A stretch of DNA of 64,000 bases from Grimontia sedimenti (GCF_011045095.1 NZ_JAALDL010000002.1:62001-126000), one strand, 5' to 3'; numbered from the stretch's first letter, positions 1-10,586 are shown. The notes: a model not told the origin generated them from the sequence alone. Numbers and translations: made by a program.

Positions 1-1074
1 TGGCTTACCATTACAAGTCACGAGTTTGATCACGATGTTGAGCGTTTCCACATTCGGTAAATGGCAGGTTAGTTGAGTGCCAATACCGAAAGAGGTGTTG
101 ATGCGTCCTGTGAAGTGAGCGTGAATAGCCAAGGCTTTTTCCAGTGTCAGTCCATCAGAGAAAATCAGTGTTTTTTCCAAAGGATTGATACCAAGACTTT
201 CATAGTGACGAATGGCTTTTTCGCCCCACTCAATAGGATCGCCGCTATCATGGCGCAAACCTGCAAACTTCTGGCTGAGGTGCTGGTTAAAGTCATTCAG
301 AAAAGCATCCATGTTAATGCAATCGGTGAGGGCAATGCCTAAACGATCTGGATACTCTTGTAACCAGCGATTTAATGCCAGTTGTTGGGAATCCGCAAGA
401 TCACCCGTCAGCTGTTGGTGTGCTTGAAACCACTCATGTGCCTGAGTACCGACCGCCGGAATACCGTACTTTTTAGCCAGAAACAGATTTGAAGTTCCTG
501 AGAAGTGCGGGCAGTGGAGGGTGAGATGATCAACAATCGCGTGATGAACTTCCTTTGAAAAACGGCGACGCGTGCCGAAATCGACAAAATGGAAATCGTC
601 ACTGATTTTTTCTAAAGCAACAAGTTTTTCCTTCAATAGTTCAACGGCATCAATAGGTGTTGAACTTGAATATCTTGCGTGACACCGTAACTCGCAAATA
701 ATCGCAAGTAAAGGTACTTCCCATAGGATGACGTCCAGCCAGGAACCATCAATACGAATCGCAAGTTGGTCGTCTAAAATAGTAACGGTGACTTGGTTGG
801 CTTTTAATGAAAACGAGCTAAGGAAATCAAGATAGTCAGCTTGGTAATGCCCAAGACTGGCGAGATAAGTGATTTCATCTTCAGCAAATTTTAAATCTGC
901 CAAAGCGTGGATTTCAAACTCTAAACGTTCTTTAAGCGCAACAAGGCTTTCATCGCTTCGGCAATGAAACTCAGCAGAAACCACCACATCTTGATAGTGG
1001 TGGAAAATCGCTTGCTGCATATTCAGTTTGTAGGCATCCGTGTCTAGTAATGACGAAATGATTGGCGTAAGCAT
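1..1074 (-). CDS. pncB: Nicotinate phosphoribosyltransferase, 3' end cut by window
   Basis: This enzyme converts nicotinate, PRPP and ATP to nicotinate mononucleotide in the Preiss-Handler NAD salvage route. The minus strand reads openly from the ATG at 1074 to the window edge (358 codons). It begins [20 protein letters not shown], the typical PncB N-terminus, where the [12 protein letters not shown] stretch contributes to the active site. Further on are [10 protein letters not shown] and the [20 protein letters not shown] stretch, where the family places the conserved active-site histidine region (HEWF follows shortly). The full protein should be about 435 residues, so roughly 80 C-terminal residues lie outside the window. 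AGAGG lies about 12 nt upstream of the start. pepN diverges from it, as in other Vibrionaceae and enterobacteria. A 20-bp palindrome sits about 54 bp upstream of the start. Confidence 0.95.
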   Translation of the reverse strand, partial: MLTPIISSLLDTDAYKLNMQQAIFHHYQDVVVSAEFHCRSDESLVALKERLEFEIHALADLKFAEDEITYLASLGHYQADYLDFLSSFSLKANQVTVTILDDQLAIRIDGSWLDVILWEVPLLAIICELRCHARYSSSTPIDAVELLKEKLVALEKISDDFHFVDFGTRRRFSKEVHHAIVDHLTLHCPHFSGTSNLFLAKKYGIPAVGTQAHEWFQAHQQLTGDLADSQQLALNRWLQEYPDRLGIALTDCINMDAFLNDFNQHLSQKFAGLRHDSGDPIEWGEKAIRHYESLGINPLEKTLIFSDGLTLEKALAIHAHFTGRINTSFGIGTQLTCHLPNVETLNIVIKLVTCNGKP

Positions 1075-1127
1075 GCCTGATAAATAACCTCTGGGTCGGG
1101 TTTTGTCTGAACGTTTACTGACCTCAA

Positions 1128-1147
1128 GATTTACATCGATGTAAATC
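1128..1147. promoter_or_regulatory. Perfect 20-bp palindrome upstream of pncB, candidate operator
   Basis: GATTTACATCGATGTAAATC reads the same on both strands. It lies 54–73 bp upstream of the pncB start codon, where a repressor of NAD salvage would be expected to bind. The palindrome is seen directly. Assigning it to an NAD-metabolism regulator (NadR or NrtR type) is inference. Confidence 0.55.
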
Positions 1148-1499
1148 GAGTCCAAAGGAGGAAATTTAACGTCAAATGTAGCTATTTAGTCAACCTGAAT
1201 AGGGGATTTCGACCGTTATTGTGCATGAAATCGTCGGTTTGGGTATAGATGTATTCAAATGGGAAGCCCTTACTGAGATTGAGGTATTTCCTCACTAACA
1301 GAGAATGCCATCAATCTTTTTAATGTTTAGAGTAGGATCTCCTTCTATAAATTGAGTAAATGAGAGCGAGTTTGATTCGTTTTTAACCGATGAGTGTGTG
1401 GTAAAGCGGTTATGAAGCGAGTATCTTAGACGATTGTCCCATTTCTATAACAGGCGACACGGCTCGTCTGTCTACGTTATGCAATAAAAGGAATCTGAC
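1148..1499. other. pncB–pepN divergent intergenic region
   Basis: No convincing ORF or RNA gene is visible here. The region must hold the pepN promoter and part of the pncB promoter. AAAAGGAA lies about 7 nt before the pepN ATG and serves as its ribosome-binding site. Around 1237–1249 there is a stretch (GTTTGGGTATAGA) that matches one arm of the hairpin repeat at 35733–35767. It may be a decayed half copy. Confidence 0.6.
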
Positions 1500-4109
1500 A
1501 TGACGCAACAACCTCAGGCCAAATATCGCAAAGACTATAAAGCTCCTGAATATACGATCACCCATATCGATCTGGATTTTGACTTACACGAATCTTCTAC
1601 CCGTGTGATTGCGAAGAGCAAAGTGGTGCAGCAGGTTGCTGGCTCAGATTCTATGATGTTGGATGGTGAAGGACTGTCGCTCAAGCGTGTTGAAGTGAAC
1701 GGAGAATCCTGGAGCCAATATCAGGAAAGCAAAGAAGGATTATTGCTTTCCAATCTGCCGGCAGAATTTGATTTGCTGATCGAAACTGAAATTGATCCTG
1801 CCGCAAACACATCACTGGAAGGGCTTTACCTTTCTGACGGTGCTTACTGCACACAGTGTGAAGCAGAAGGTTTCCGCCGTATTACTTACTATCTGGATCG
1901 TCCGGATGTTCTGGCGAAATTCACCACTAAAATTACTGCGGATAAATCAGCATTCCCATTCCTATTGAGCAACGGTAACAAAGTTGGCTCAGGCGAAGCA
2001 GAAGGTGGCCGCCACTGGGTGCAATGGGAAGACCCATATGCGAAACCAAGTTACCTGTTTGCTTTGGTCGGCGGTGATTTCGATTTGCTGGAAGATACCT
2101 TTACGACTCGTAGCGGTCGTAATGTGGCGCTTGAAATTTTTGTCGACAAAGGCAATTTAGACCGCGCTACCCACGCGATGACCTCTTTGAAAAACTCCAT
2201 GAAGTGGGATGAAGATCGTTTCGACCTTGAATACGACCTTGATATCTACATGATCGTCGCTGTCGATTTCTTCAATATGGGTGCGATGGAAAACAAAGGT
2301 CTTAACGTCTTTAACTCTAAATACGTACTGGCAAATTCTGATACCGCAACTGACACAGACTACCTAGGCATTGAAGCCGTTATCGGTCACGAGTATTTCC
2401 ACAATTGGACGGGTAACCGTGTGACCTGTCGCGATTGGTTCCAGTTGAGCCTAAAAGAAGGGCTGACTGTTTTCCGTGATCAGGAATTTTCTTCCGACCT
2501 GGGTTCTCGAGCAGTAAACCGCATCAGCAATGTCCGTGTGATGCGTGGCCCTCAGTTTGCTGAAGACTGCAGCCCAATGGCACATCCGATCCGTCCTGAC
2601 AAAGTGATCGAAATGAATAACTTCTACACCCTGACCGTTTACGAAAAGGGAAGCGAAGTGATTCGTATGATGCATACATTGCTTGGTGAAGCGAAATTCC
2701 AAAAGGGCATCAAGCTTTACTTCGAGCGCCATGATGGAACAGCAGCGACTTGCGAAGATTTCGTGAAAGCCATGGAAGATGCTTCCGGTGTTGACCTCGG
2801 CCAATTCCGTTTGTGGTACAGCCAATCTGGCACGCCGACACTTGATGTGACCGATGAATACGATGAAACGACTCAGACATTATCGCTCACTGTAAAACAA
2901 CATACTCCAGCCACCGCAGATCAAAAAGAGAAACAGCCGCTGCTGATCCCATTTGATATTGAGCTGTATGATGCGAACGGTGATGTTATTGAGTTACAGT
3001 GTAACGGTGAAAAAGTACATCATGTACTGAGTGTTACTGAAGCAGAGCAAACCTTCGTGTTTGATAGCATCACTGAGAAACCAGTGATTTCAATGCTGCG
3101 TGAATTCTCTGCACCAGTAAAACTTAACTACGAGTATTCAGACGAAGAACTGGCATTCCTGATGGTACACGCCCGTAACGAATTTGCGCGTTGGGATGCA
3201 GGCCAGATGTTGTTGGCGAAACACATCAAAGCAAATGTTGCACGAGTCCAGCGAGGCGAGGGTGTGGAACTACCGAGCGAAGTGGTTGATGCGTTCCGTG
3301 GTGTCTTGCTGAACAAAGACTTGGATGCGGCGTTGATTGCAGAAGTACTCACGCTGCCGAGTGAAAATGAAATTGGCGGTTGGTTCGATGTTGTTGACGT
3401 TGATGCCATCAATAAAGTACGAGGTGAAATCAAGCATCGTCTCGCGATAGACCTGGCTGATGAGTTCAGTGCGATTTATCACACATTGAAGCAAGACCAA
3501 TACACCATTGACCATGCAGCAATCGGAAAGCGTTCATTGCGTAATGTTTGCTTAAGCTATCTGGCTTCTAACGAGCAGGGCCAGGCTTTGGTGACGGCGC
3601 ATTATGAAGAATCCAATAACATGACCGACACTGCAGCAGCTTTGGCGGCAGCCAACCATGCTGAACTGTCAAACCGCGATGCCCTGATGCAGTCCTTCAG
3701 TGATAAGTGGCAACATGATGGCTTGGTTATGGACAAGTGGTTTGTACTGCAAGGTTGTAATCCTGCGGCGAACGCACTCGAAAATCTCAAGGCGCAAATG
3801 AGCCACCCAGCATTTAGCTTGAAGAACCCGAACCGTACGCGCTCACTGGTCGGATCTTTCTGCAATGCTAACCCTGTGCATTTCCATGCGAAAGATGGCT
3901 CGGGTTATGCGTTTTTAACGGAAATATTGCTTAAACTGAACGAATCGAACCCACAAGTTGCATCGCGTTTAATAGATCCATTGCTCAAATTTAAGCGTTT
4001 CGATAAAGAACGCCAGAATTTAATGCGCGCACAACTCGAGCGTTTGGCTGAGCTAGATAATCTCGCGAAAGATCTTTACGAGAAAATCAACAAAGCGCTG
4101 GAAGCTTAA
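1500..4109 (+). CDS. pepN: Aminopeptidase N (M1 family)
   Basis: This cytosolic zinc aminopeptidase removes N-terminal residues from peptides and is the main broad-specificity peptidase in this lineage. The 869-residue length is normal for bacterial PepN. The GAMEN exopeptidase motif lies at about residue 261 and the zinc motif HEYFH at about 297–301. The third zinc ligand, Glu, comes 18 residues later within LKEG (about 320). These positions match those of the E. coli enzyme. The C-terminal half is the helical M1 domain. The ATG at 1500 has AAAAGGAA upstream. A strong terminator follows, and its loop overlaps the ribosome-binding site of the next gene. Confidence 0.98.
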   Translation: MTQQPQAKYRKDYKAPEYTITHIDLDFDLHESSTRVIAKSKVVQQVAGSDSMMLDGEGLSLKRVEVNGESWSQYQESKEGLLLSNLPAEFDLLIETEIDPAANTSLEGLYLSDGAYCTQCEAEGFRRITYYLDRPDVLAKFTTKITADKSAFPFLLSNGNKVGSGEAEGGRHWVQWEDPYAKPSYLFALVGGDFDLLEDTFTTRSGRNVALEIFVDKGNLDRATHAMTSLKNSMKWDEDRFDLEYDLDIYMIVAVDFFNMGAMENKGLNVFNSKYVLANSDTATDTDYLGIEAVIGHEYFHNWTGNRVTCRDWFQLSLKEGLTVFRDQEFSSDLGSRAVNRISNVRVMRGPQFAEDCSPMAHPIRPDKVIEMNNFYTLTVYEKGSEVIRMMHTLLGEAKFQKGIKLYFERHDGTAATCEDFVKAMEDASGVDLGQFRLWYSQSGTPTLDVTDEYDETTQTLSLTVKQHTPATADQKEKQPLLIPFDIELYDANGDVIELQCNGEKVHHVLSVTEAEQTFVFDSITEKPVISMLREFSAPVKLNYEYSDEELAFLMVHARNEFARWDAGQMLLAKHIKANVARVQRGEGVELPSEVVDAFRGVLLNKDLDAALIAEVLTLPSENEIGGWFDVVDVDAINKVRGEIKHRLAIDLADEFSAIYHTLKQDQYTIDHAAIGKRSLRNVCLSYLASNEQGQALVTAHYEESNNMTDTAAALAAANHAELSNRDALMQSFSDKWQHDGLVMDKWFVLQGCNPAANALENLKAQMSHPAFSLKNPNRTRSLVGSFCNANPVHFHAKDGSGYAFLTEILLKLNESNPQVASRLIDPLLKFKRFDKERQNLMRAQLERLAELDNLAKDLYEKINKALEA

Positions 4110-4147
4110 ACCGTACGCTTGCTAATTAATATCGATTAGGTAATTTA

Positions 4148-4176
4148 AAAGCCGTCTAAAAGGAGACGGCTTTTTT
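4148..4176 (+). terminator. Rho-independent terminator after pepN
   Basis: AAAGCCGTCT (4148–4157) pairs with AGACGGCTTT (4164–4173) around the loop AAAAGG, followed by a T run to 4176. The ATG of the DUF2835 gene begins at the very next base. Confidence 0.9.
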
Positions 4177-4404
4177 ATGAACTCAAGTGTCTATTTATTT
4201 TCTGTGGACATCGATTACCACATTTTTCAGCAGCATTATAGCGGTGCTGCGTCAACAGTAGTTGTCAGAACCGACAATGGTTTAACACTGCAACTGCCTG
4301 CATCAAGACTACGTCCGTATTTGAGTCAACTGGGTGTAAAAGGGCGATTTCGCTTAACAGTTGACGAAAACAACCGTTTTAAATCTCTTGAACAAATTGG
4401 TTAA
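4177..4404 (+). CDS. DUF2835 family protein
   Basis: This is a 75-residue soluble protein of unknown function. The pattern PASRLRPYLSQLGVKGRFRL is characteristic of DUF2835, a small gammaproteobacterial family of about 70 residues usually found beside pepN or glutamate dehydrogenase. The ATG directly abuts the pepN terminator. The only purine-rich Shine-Dalgarno match (AAGGAGA, about 4160–4166) lies in the loop and 3' stem of that terminator, so ribosome access and termination may compete. No signal peptide or membrane segment is seen. Confidence 0.85.
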   Translation: MNSSVYLFSVDIDYHIFQQHYSGAASTVVVRTDNGLTLQLPASRLRPYLSQLGVKGRFRLTVDENNRFKSLEQIG

Positions 4405-4559
4405 ACCGTACGGCAATCACATAACTAAAAACTCGAATCTAATTAACGAAAATTGATGTAACGAAATTATAAATGACGCCGTAAACTACTCCATGAGTCG
4501 CAAAGACTAATTAACCTCTATACTCATAGCGATCACATAAAAAATATATGGAGTAAACC

Positions 4560-7500
4560 ATGACCGCGCGTGACCCTATTGTGCCGGTGTTACTTGAGAA
4601 GGTTTATCATCTTATTGCTGAAAAACTGGACAAGACACAGCAACCGCTTGTAGAAACTTTGGCAAAAAGGATTTTGGGTCCCATCTCAGATGATGATTTG
4701 CAGGAAAGGAATGAATCCGACCTCTACGGTGCTGTTATCAGCCTGTGGCATCATTTGAACGCTTTCGAACAAGACAAAGTTTTTGTTAAAGTCTTTAACC
4801 CTACACTGAGTGGAGACGGATGGCAGTCCACCCATACCATCGTCGAAATTCTCACCCCAGATGCTCCGTTTCTCGTTGACTCTGTCCGTATGGCGCTCAA
4901 CCGTCTGGACATTGCATCACACCTGATGTTGAACGGACCACTGTCAGTTGAGAAAGACGCAAAGGGTAGTGTTAAAGCAATCGGAGACGACAAAGGGGTA
5001 AGGCAAACTGTCTTCCACCTAGAAATTGACCGAATGAGTTCGAAGAAGGAGATGTCTGCTCTGGAGGAAGAGTTGACGGAAACCCTCACGGACGTTGCAT
5101 TGATTGTTAATGATTGGCAGCCAATGCAAACCAAGATCAAATCAGTGATTGAATCGCTCAAGAAAGACAAACCGCCGGTCGGCAAAGACCTTCAACAAGA
5201 AGCGGTGGATTTCCTGCAGTGGATTGCATCCCACAACTTTACCTTTATGGCTTACAAGTACTACGAGCTTAACGCTATAGAAGGTGACCACGAACTGAAA
5301 GCCTCATCGCTAGAGGGTTTGGGTTTGGCGAAAAAGCTGGATCCAAAACGTCCTGGTCTGAAGTTGTCTGAAATGCCGGAATCTGCGCGTGCAACTGCAC
5401 TTCGCAAAGACTTGTTGGTTATCAATAAAGCCAGCAGCAAATCGCGCGTTCACCGTCCAGCTTACATGGATTACATTGGTATCAAGTGCTTCGACAAGAA
5501 AGGCAATGTTATCGGTGAGCATCGATTCCATGGTCTCTATGCATCGTCGGCATACAACCAGTCAACCACCAACATTCCAGTGTTGAAAAACAAAGTTCAC
5601 CGGATCCTCGAGATCAGTGGCTACTACGAAGGATCGCATTCGTGGAAAGCGCTGGCGAATATCATTGAAAACTTCCCACGTGATGAACTGTTCCAGGCCA
5701 GTGAAGCAGAAATGCTCGATATTGGTATGGGCATTGTTCAGGTTCAAGACCGTGACATGCTGAGAATCTTTGTGCGCCGTGACCCATTCGGCCGTTTCTT
5801 CTCCTGCATGGTTTACGTTTCGCGTGAGCGATACAACACGGAATTCCGCCGTGCAACTCAACGCATTCTGGGCAACTACTTTGGCTCGGATCAGGACGTT
5901 GAGTTCAACACTTTCTTCTCAGAAAGTCCGTTGGCGAGAACCCACTACATTGTCCGTGTAGATAACAACAACTTTGACATTGACGTGAAGAAATTGGAAC
6001 AGAACCTGACTGAAGCAGCATCAACCTGGGATGATCGTCTGCAAGAAGCGGTGATCACGACCTTTGGTGAGAACCTAGGTACACCAGTTGCCAAACGTTA
6101 CCTCGGTGCATTCCCTCGTTCCTATAAAGAGGCGATGCTGCCGGGTTCAGCGGTTGCGGATATTGAGCGCCTTGAAGGACTGAGCGAAGAGAAAAAGCTG
6201 GATATGCTTTTCTATCGCCCTCAAGAAGAGCCTAAAGACTCGCGTGCAGTTCGTTTGAAGCTGTTCCAGAAAGATGAAGCTATTCACCTTTCAGACGTAA
6301 TGCCAATGCTCGAAAACCTTGGTCTTCGCGTGATTGGTGAAGCGCCGTACAAAGTCGAGACGACCTCTGGCGATGTTTATTGGATACTAGATTTCTCGAT
6401 GCTGCATAGCGTGAGAAATGGCTTTGTATTATCCGACGCGCGTGAGCGTTTCCAAGATGCCTTCGCAGGTATTTGGCACGGCAAGCTAGAGAACGATGGT
6501 TTCAACCGCTTGGTACTGAATGCAGGCTTAAGTGGTCGCGAAGTCACAATTCTGCGTTCTTATGCGCGTTACATGCGTCAGGTCGCGTTCCCATTTAGTC
6601 AGTCATATATCGAAGAAACGCTGGCTTCACACGCAGATCTCGCTCAGCTTTTGGTTCAACTCTTCAGTAAGCGATTTAATCCGAAGAAGAACAGCGATAA
6701 AGATCAGAAACTGATCATCCAGAAGATCGAAGAAGAGCTGGAGCAAGTCGAAAGCTTGGATGATGATCGTATCATCCGACGTTACATGGAAATGATTCTG
6801 GCGACGCTTCGTACGAACTTCTATCAGAAAGACAAAGAAACAGGCGAGTGTAAAGATTACCTGTCTTTGAAACTGCAGCCGGGCAATATTCCTGAAATTC
6901 CTAAACCTGTACCTTTCTTCGAAATCTTTGTTTACTCGCCAGATATCGAGGGTGTTCACCTTCGTGGCGGTAAAGTCGCCCGTGGTGGTCTGCGTTGGTC
7001 TGACCGTCAGGAAGATTTTCGTACAGAGGTCTTGGGCTTGGTGAAAGCGCAACAGGTTAAGAATACTGTGATTGTGCCTGTGGGTGCGAAAGGTGGCTTC
7101 GTTTGTAAGAAGCAACATTCGCTAAGCGGCCGTGACGAGATCTTTGCAGAAGGTCAGCGTTGTTACCGAATCTTTATCCAAGGTTTGTTGGATATCACTG
7201 ACAATATTGTTGAAGGTGATTTGACGCCACCACTTAACGTTGTTCGCCATGATGAAGATGACCCATACTTGGTTGTTGCGGCCGATAAAGGGACAGCGAC
7301 CTTCTCTGATCTCGCGAACTCTGTGTCCGACCAGTACAACTTCTGGCTGGGTGATGCATTCGCATCAGGTGGTTCAAACGGTTACGACCACAAAGCTATG
7401 GGTATCACGGCGAAAGGTGGCTGGGAATCGGTGAAACGTCACTTCCGCGAAATCGGTATCGATTGTCAGGAGACTGATTTTACTTGTGTGGCTGTTGGTG

Positions 7501-9377
7501 ACATGGCGGGTGACGTATTCGGTAACGGTATGTTGCTGTCTAAGCACATTCGACTGCTGTCCGCTTTTAACCATCTGCATATCTTCATTGATCCAAACCC
7601 AGATTCAGCGAAATCCTGGGTTGAGCGTGATCGCCTGTTCAAGCTGCCACGTTCAAGTTGGGAAGATTACAATCCTAAGCTGATTTCGAAGGGTGGTGGC
7701 GTGTTCTCGCGTAAAGCGAAATCCATCGAGCTGACGCCGGAAATCCAGAAGATGTTGGGTGTGCGCAAGCAAACCATGACACCGAATGAGTTGATCAAGC
7801 AGATCCTGAAAACGAAAGTGGATCTGTTCTGGAACGGCGGTATCGGTACTTATGTGAAATCAGAGTCCGAAAGCCACACTGACGTAGGTGACCGCGCGAA
7901 CGACGCAGTACGTGTTAACGGCAACGAAATGGGTGCACGTATCATCGGTGAAGGTGGTAACTTGGGTATGACGCAACTCGGCCGTGTTGAATACGCAATG
8001 AACGGTGGCCGTGTTAACACTGACTTTATCGATAACGTCGGTGGTGTGGATTGTTCAGATAACGAAGTGAACATCAAGATCTTGTTGAATGGTCTGGTGG
8101 CAGCAGGGGATTTGACATACAAACAGCGCAATGAGCTGCTCGAGCGTATGGAAGATGAAGTCTCTGACATCGTACTTGATGACGCTTATTGCCAGAGTGA
8201 GTCAATCTCTGTGACCTCTGAGCAACAGGCTTCTCTGTTGAAAGAGCAAATCCGCTTTATCCACTACCTGGAAAAAGACGGAAAACTGGATCGCGCGCTG
8301 GAATATCTGCCAGATGATGAAACACTGGCTGAACGCCAACTACGTGGTCAAGGTTTGACCCGACCAGAAATCGCAGTGCTGGTGGCTTATGGCAAGATGG
8401 TGCTGAAAGAGCAGTTGGTGGTTGAGCAAATCACCCAAGACCCGCATTTCGGTAAGCTACTGCCGGCATACTTCCCACAAGAGTTACAACGTAACTATCG
8501 CGATGCGATGGAAACGCACCCCCTACGTGGCGAAATTATCGCAACCAGCCTTGCAAACCAAATGTCGAATGACATGGGCTTTAACTTTGTTACCCGTATG
8601 CAAGATGAAACTGGCGCAAGCGTCGGTGATATTGCGGCGGCTTACGCGATTGCCCGTGAAGTATTTGATTTTGGTCAGACGTTTGAAGATGTACGCGCAC
8701 TGGATAACAAGTTACCCGCGCAGGTTCAGTATGCAGTGATGTATCGCTGTAGACGAATGATGCGCCGAACCACACGTTGGATTCTCCGTAATCCGATGAA
8801 AGGTAAGGGGCTTGAAGAACAAGTGGCGTTCTACAAACCGGCAGTTAAGAACCTGGCGGATAACCTTGAGAAATACCTGGTACCTGCGGAAATCAAAGAG
8901 CATGAAGAACAAGCGGAAGAATACATTATTCAGGGTGTGCCAAAAGACATCTCGAATAAGGTTGCCCGTTTGACAAGTCTGTACGCAGGTTTGGATCTGG
9001 CGCAGGTTTCAGACCAAATGAAGAAACCGTTCGATGTGGTTGCCCGTCTTTACTTTGTGCTGGGTGACACGCTGTCGCTGCACTGGTTCCTCAAGCAGAT
9101 CACAAACCAACCAGTGGAAAACCACTGGCAAGCACTGGCTCGTGCATCATTCCGAGAAGATCTGGATTGGCAACAACGCATGTTGACTGCCCATATTCTG
9201 GAAGGAATGAAGAAAGGCGAGAGCGCAGAGCTTGGTTTAGAAGCGTGGATGGTAGAGCATGCCGTGAGTTTAGGTCGTTGGGAAAGCATTGTTGCCGAGT
9301 TTAAAGTCGGTTCCGCCCACGAATTTGCTAAATTCTCCGTTGCATTGCGGGAACTTACGCTTTTAAATTTGAATTAA
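4560..9377 (+). CDS. NAD-specific glutamate dehydrogenase, large (GDH-180) type
   Basis: This enzyme oxidises glutamate to 2-oxoglutarate and ammonia with NAD+, mainly for glutamate catabolism. The 1605 residues match the very large L-180 class found in Vibrio, Pseudomonas and Streptomyces. The N-terminal third carries ACT-like regulatory regions. The catalytic core (about 770–1230) contains GGLRWSDRQEDFRTEV, VPVGAKGGFV and the glycine-rich VAVGDMAGDVFGNGM nucleotide-binding loop. The C-terminal part is helical and specific to this class. GGAG lies 8–9 nt before the ATG. It stands alone between the DUF2835 gene and pyrD with its own terminator. Confidence 0.96.
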   Translation: MTARDPIVPVLLEKVYHLIAEKLDKTQQPLVETLAKRILGPISDDDLQERNESDLYGAVISLWHHLNAFEQDKVFVKVFNPTLSGDGWQSTHTIVEILTPDAPFLVDSVRMALNRLDIASHLMLNGPLSVEKDAKGSVKAIGDDKGVRQTVFHLEIDRMSSKKEMSALEEELTETLTDVALIVNDWQPMQTKIKSVIESLKKDKPPVGKDLQQEAVDFLQWIASHNFTFMAYKYYELNAIEGDHELKASSLEGLGLAKKLDPKRPGLKLSEMPESARATALRKDLLVINKASSKSRVHRPAYMDYIGIKCFDKKGNVIGEHRFHGLYASSAYNQSTTNIPVLKNKVHRILEISGYYEGSHSWKALANIIENFPRDELFQASEAEMLDIGMGIVQVQDRDMLRIFVRRDPFGRFFSCMVYVSRERYNTEFRRATQRILGNYFGSDQDVEFNTFFSESPLARTHYIVRVDNNNFDIDVKKLEQNLTEAASTWDDRLQEAVITTFGENLGTPVAKRYLGAFPRSYKEAMLPGSAVADIERLEGLSEEKKLDMLFYRPQEEPKDSRAVRLKLFQKDEAIHLSDVMPMLENLGLRVIGEAPYKVETTSGDVYWILDFSMLHSVRNGFVLSDARERFQDAFAGIWHGKLENDGFNRLVLNAGLSGREVTILRSYARYMRQVAFPFSQSYIEETLASHADLAQLLVQLFSKRFNPKKNSDKDQKLIIQKIEEELEQVESLDDDRIIRRYMEMILATLRTNFYQKDKETGECKDYLSLKLQPGNIPEIPKPVPFFEIFVYSPDIEGVHLRGGKVARGGLRWSDRQEDFRTEVLGLVKAQQVKNTVIVPVGAKGGFVCKKQHSLSGRDEIFAEGQRCYRIFIQGLLDITDNIVEGDLTPPLNVVRHDEDDPYLVVAADKGTATFSDLANSVSDQYNFWLGDAFASGGSNGYDHKAMGITAKGGWESVKRHFREIGIDCQETDFTCVAVGDMAGDVFGNGMLLSKHIRLLSAFNHLHIFIDPNPDSAKSWVERDRLFKLPRSSWEDYNPKLISKGGGVFSRKAKSIELTPEIQKMLGVRKQTMTPNELIKQILKTKVDLFWNGGIGTYVKSESESHTDVGDRANDAVRVNGNEMGARIIGEGGNLGMTQLGRVEYAMNGGRVNTDFIDNVGGVDCSDNEVNIKILLNGLVAAGDLTYKQRNELLERMEDEVSDIVLDDAYCQSESISVTSEQQASLLKEQIRFIHYLEKDGKLDRALEYLPDDETLAERQLRGQGLTRPEIAVLVAYGKMVLKEQLVVEQITQDPHFGKLLPAYFPQELQRNYRDAMETHPLRGEIIATSLANQMSNDMGFNFVTRMQDETGASVGDIAAAYAIAREVFDFGQTFEDVRALDNKLPAQVQYAVMYRCRRMMRRTTRWILRNPMKGKGLEEQVAFYKPAVKNLADNLEKYLVPAEIKEHEEQAEEYIIQGVPKDISNKVARLTSLYAGLDLAQVSDQMKKPFDVVARLYFVLGDTLSLHWFLKQITNQPVENHWQALARASFREDLDWQQRMLTAHILEGMKKGESAELGLEAWMVEHAVSLGRWESIVAEFKVGSAHEFAKFSVALRELTLLNLN

Positions 9378-9399
9378 GTCGATAAAGCGTTAATAATAC

Positions 9400-9426
9400 A
9401 GCCCCGTTTATACGGGGCTTTTTTTT
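9400..9426 (+). terminator. Rho-independent terminator after glutamate dehydrogenase
   Basis: AGCCCCGT (9400–9407) pairs with ACGGGGCT (9412–9419) around TTAT, followed by eight T residues. The pyrD ribosome-binding site follows immediately. Confidence 0.95.
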
Positions 9427-9435
9427 GGAGGTTAC

Positions 9436-10446
9436 ATGATGTACCGCCTCGCCAGATCGGCAATCTTCCAGTTGGATCCAGAACATGCGCATGATCTGGC
9501 TATCAAGAATCTTTCGCGCTTCACCGGCACTCCTCTCGATATCTTTTATCGTCAGCATCTTCCTCCTCGTCCTGTTCAAGTGATGGGACTGCATTTCAAA
9601 AACCCAGTTGGCCTTGCGGCTGGTCTTGATAAGAACGGCGAATGCATTGATGCGTTTGGCGCAATGGGTTTTGGCTTCGTAGAAGTAGGGACAGTAACAC
9701 CACGTCCTCAAGATGGTAACGACAAGCCTCGTTTGTTCCGCGTGCTTCCGGCAGAAGGCATCATCAACCGTATGGGTTTCAACAACCATGGTGTCGATGC
9801 GCTGGTGGAGAATGTGAATAATGCCAAGTATGAAGGAATCATCGGCATTAACATCGGCAAGAACAAAGATACGCCGTTGGAAAATGGTAAAGACGATTAT
9901 CTGATCTGTATGGACAAAGTTTATGACCATGCAGGGTATATCGCGGTTAATATTTCTTCGCCGAATACTCCTGGATTGCGTTCACTGCAATACGGTGAAG
10001 CATTGGACGATCTGCTTTCTTCATTGAAAGAACGTCAGAACAAACTGGCAGAAGAGAAGGGCAAGTATGTCCCTCTCGCATTGAAGATTGCACCTGACAT
10101 GACCGAAGACGAATTGGTTCAGGTGGCAGACTCTTTAGTGCGCCATGGTATTGATGGTGTGATTGCAACTAACACCACTCTTGATCGTTCGCTGGTGGAA
10201 GGCATGCCGCATGCACATGAAGCGGGTGGGTTGAGTGGCCGCCCTGTTCAGAACAAGAGCACGGAAGTGATTCGTCGTTTGAACCAGGAACTGAATGGCA
10301 AACTACCCATCATCGGCGTAGGTGGTATCGACTCAGTGATGGCAGCAAAAGAGAAAATGATGGCAGGTGCGGAACTTGTTCAGGTTTACTCTGGTTTCAT
10401 CTACCACGGCCCACGTCTGGTAAAAGATATAGTTCGAAATATTTAA
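9436..10446 (+). CDS. pyrD: Dihydroorotate dehydrogenase (quinone), class 2
   Basis: This membrane-associated flavoenzyme oxidises dihydroorotate to orotate and passes electrons to the quinone pool, the fourth step of pyrimidine synthesis. The 336-residue length and the N-terminal helical extension are those of class 2 enzymes. Key segments are [19 protein letters not shown] (FMN site), [10 protein letters not shown], and [11 protein letters not shown], which contains the catalytic serine. IIGVGGIDS and [11 protein letters not shown] bind the FMN phosphate. Of two adjacent ATGs I chose the first (9436). It gives the same N-terminal length as other family members and has GGAGG 5 nt upstream. 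zapC follows, as in E. coli and Vibrio. Confidence 0.98.
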   Translation: MMYRLARSAIFQLDPEHAHDLAIKNLSRFTGTPLDIFYRQHLPPRPVQVMGLHFKNPVGLAAGLDKNGECIDAFGAMGFGFVEVGTVTPRPQDGNDKPRLFRVLPAEGIINRMGFNNHGVDALVENVNNAKYEGIIGINIGKNKDTPLENGKDDYLICMDKVYDHAGYIAVNISSPNTPGLRSLQYGEALDDLLSSLKERQNKLAEEKGKYVPLALKIAPDMTEDELVQVADSLVRHGIDGVIATNTTLDRSLVEGMPHAHEAGGLSGRPVQNKSTEVIRRLNQELNGKLPIIGVGGIDSVMAAKEKMMAGAELVQVYSGFIYHGPRLVKDIVRNI

Positions 10447-10473
10447 GCCGGAAAATTAAGAAATTAGAACGAG

Positions 10474-10500
10474 AAGGGGAATTTGTTTCCCCTTTTTTTT
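10474..10500 (+). terminator. Rho-independent terminator after pyrD
   Basis: AAGGGGAA (10474–10481) pairs with TTCCCCTT (10487–10494) around TTTGT, followed by a T tract to 10500. Confidence 0.92.
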
Positions 10501-10586
10501 CTCTCCCGCCGATTAAACTTCTCCGAAAGCACCTTTAATTTCAATGGTCACGGACCGAATCTCAGGTTGTCGCAGGAGCGAAAACG

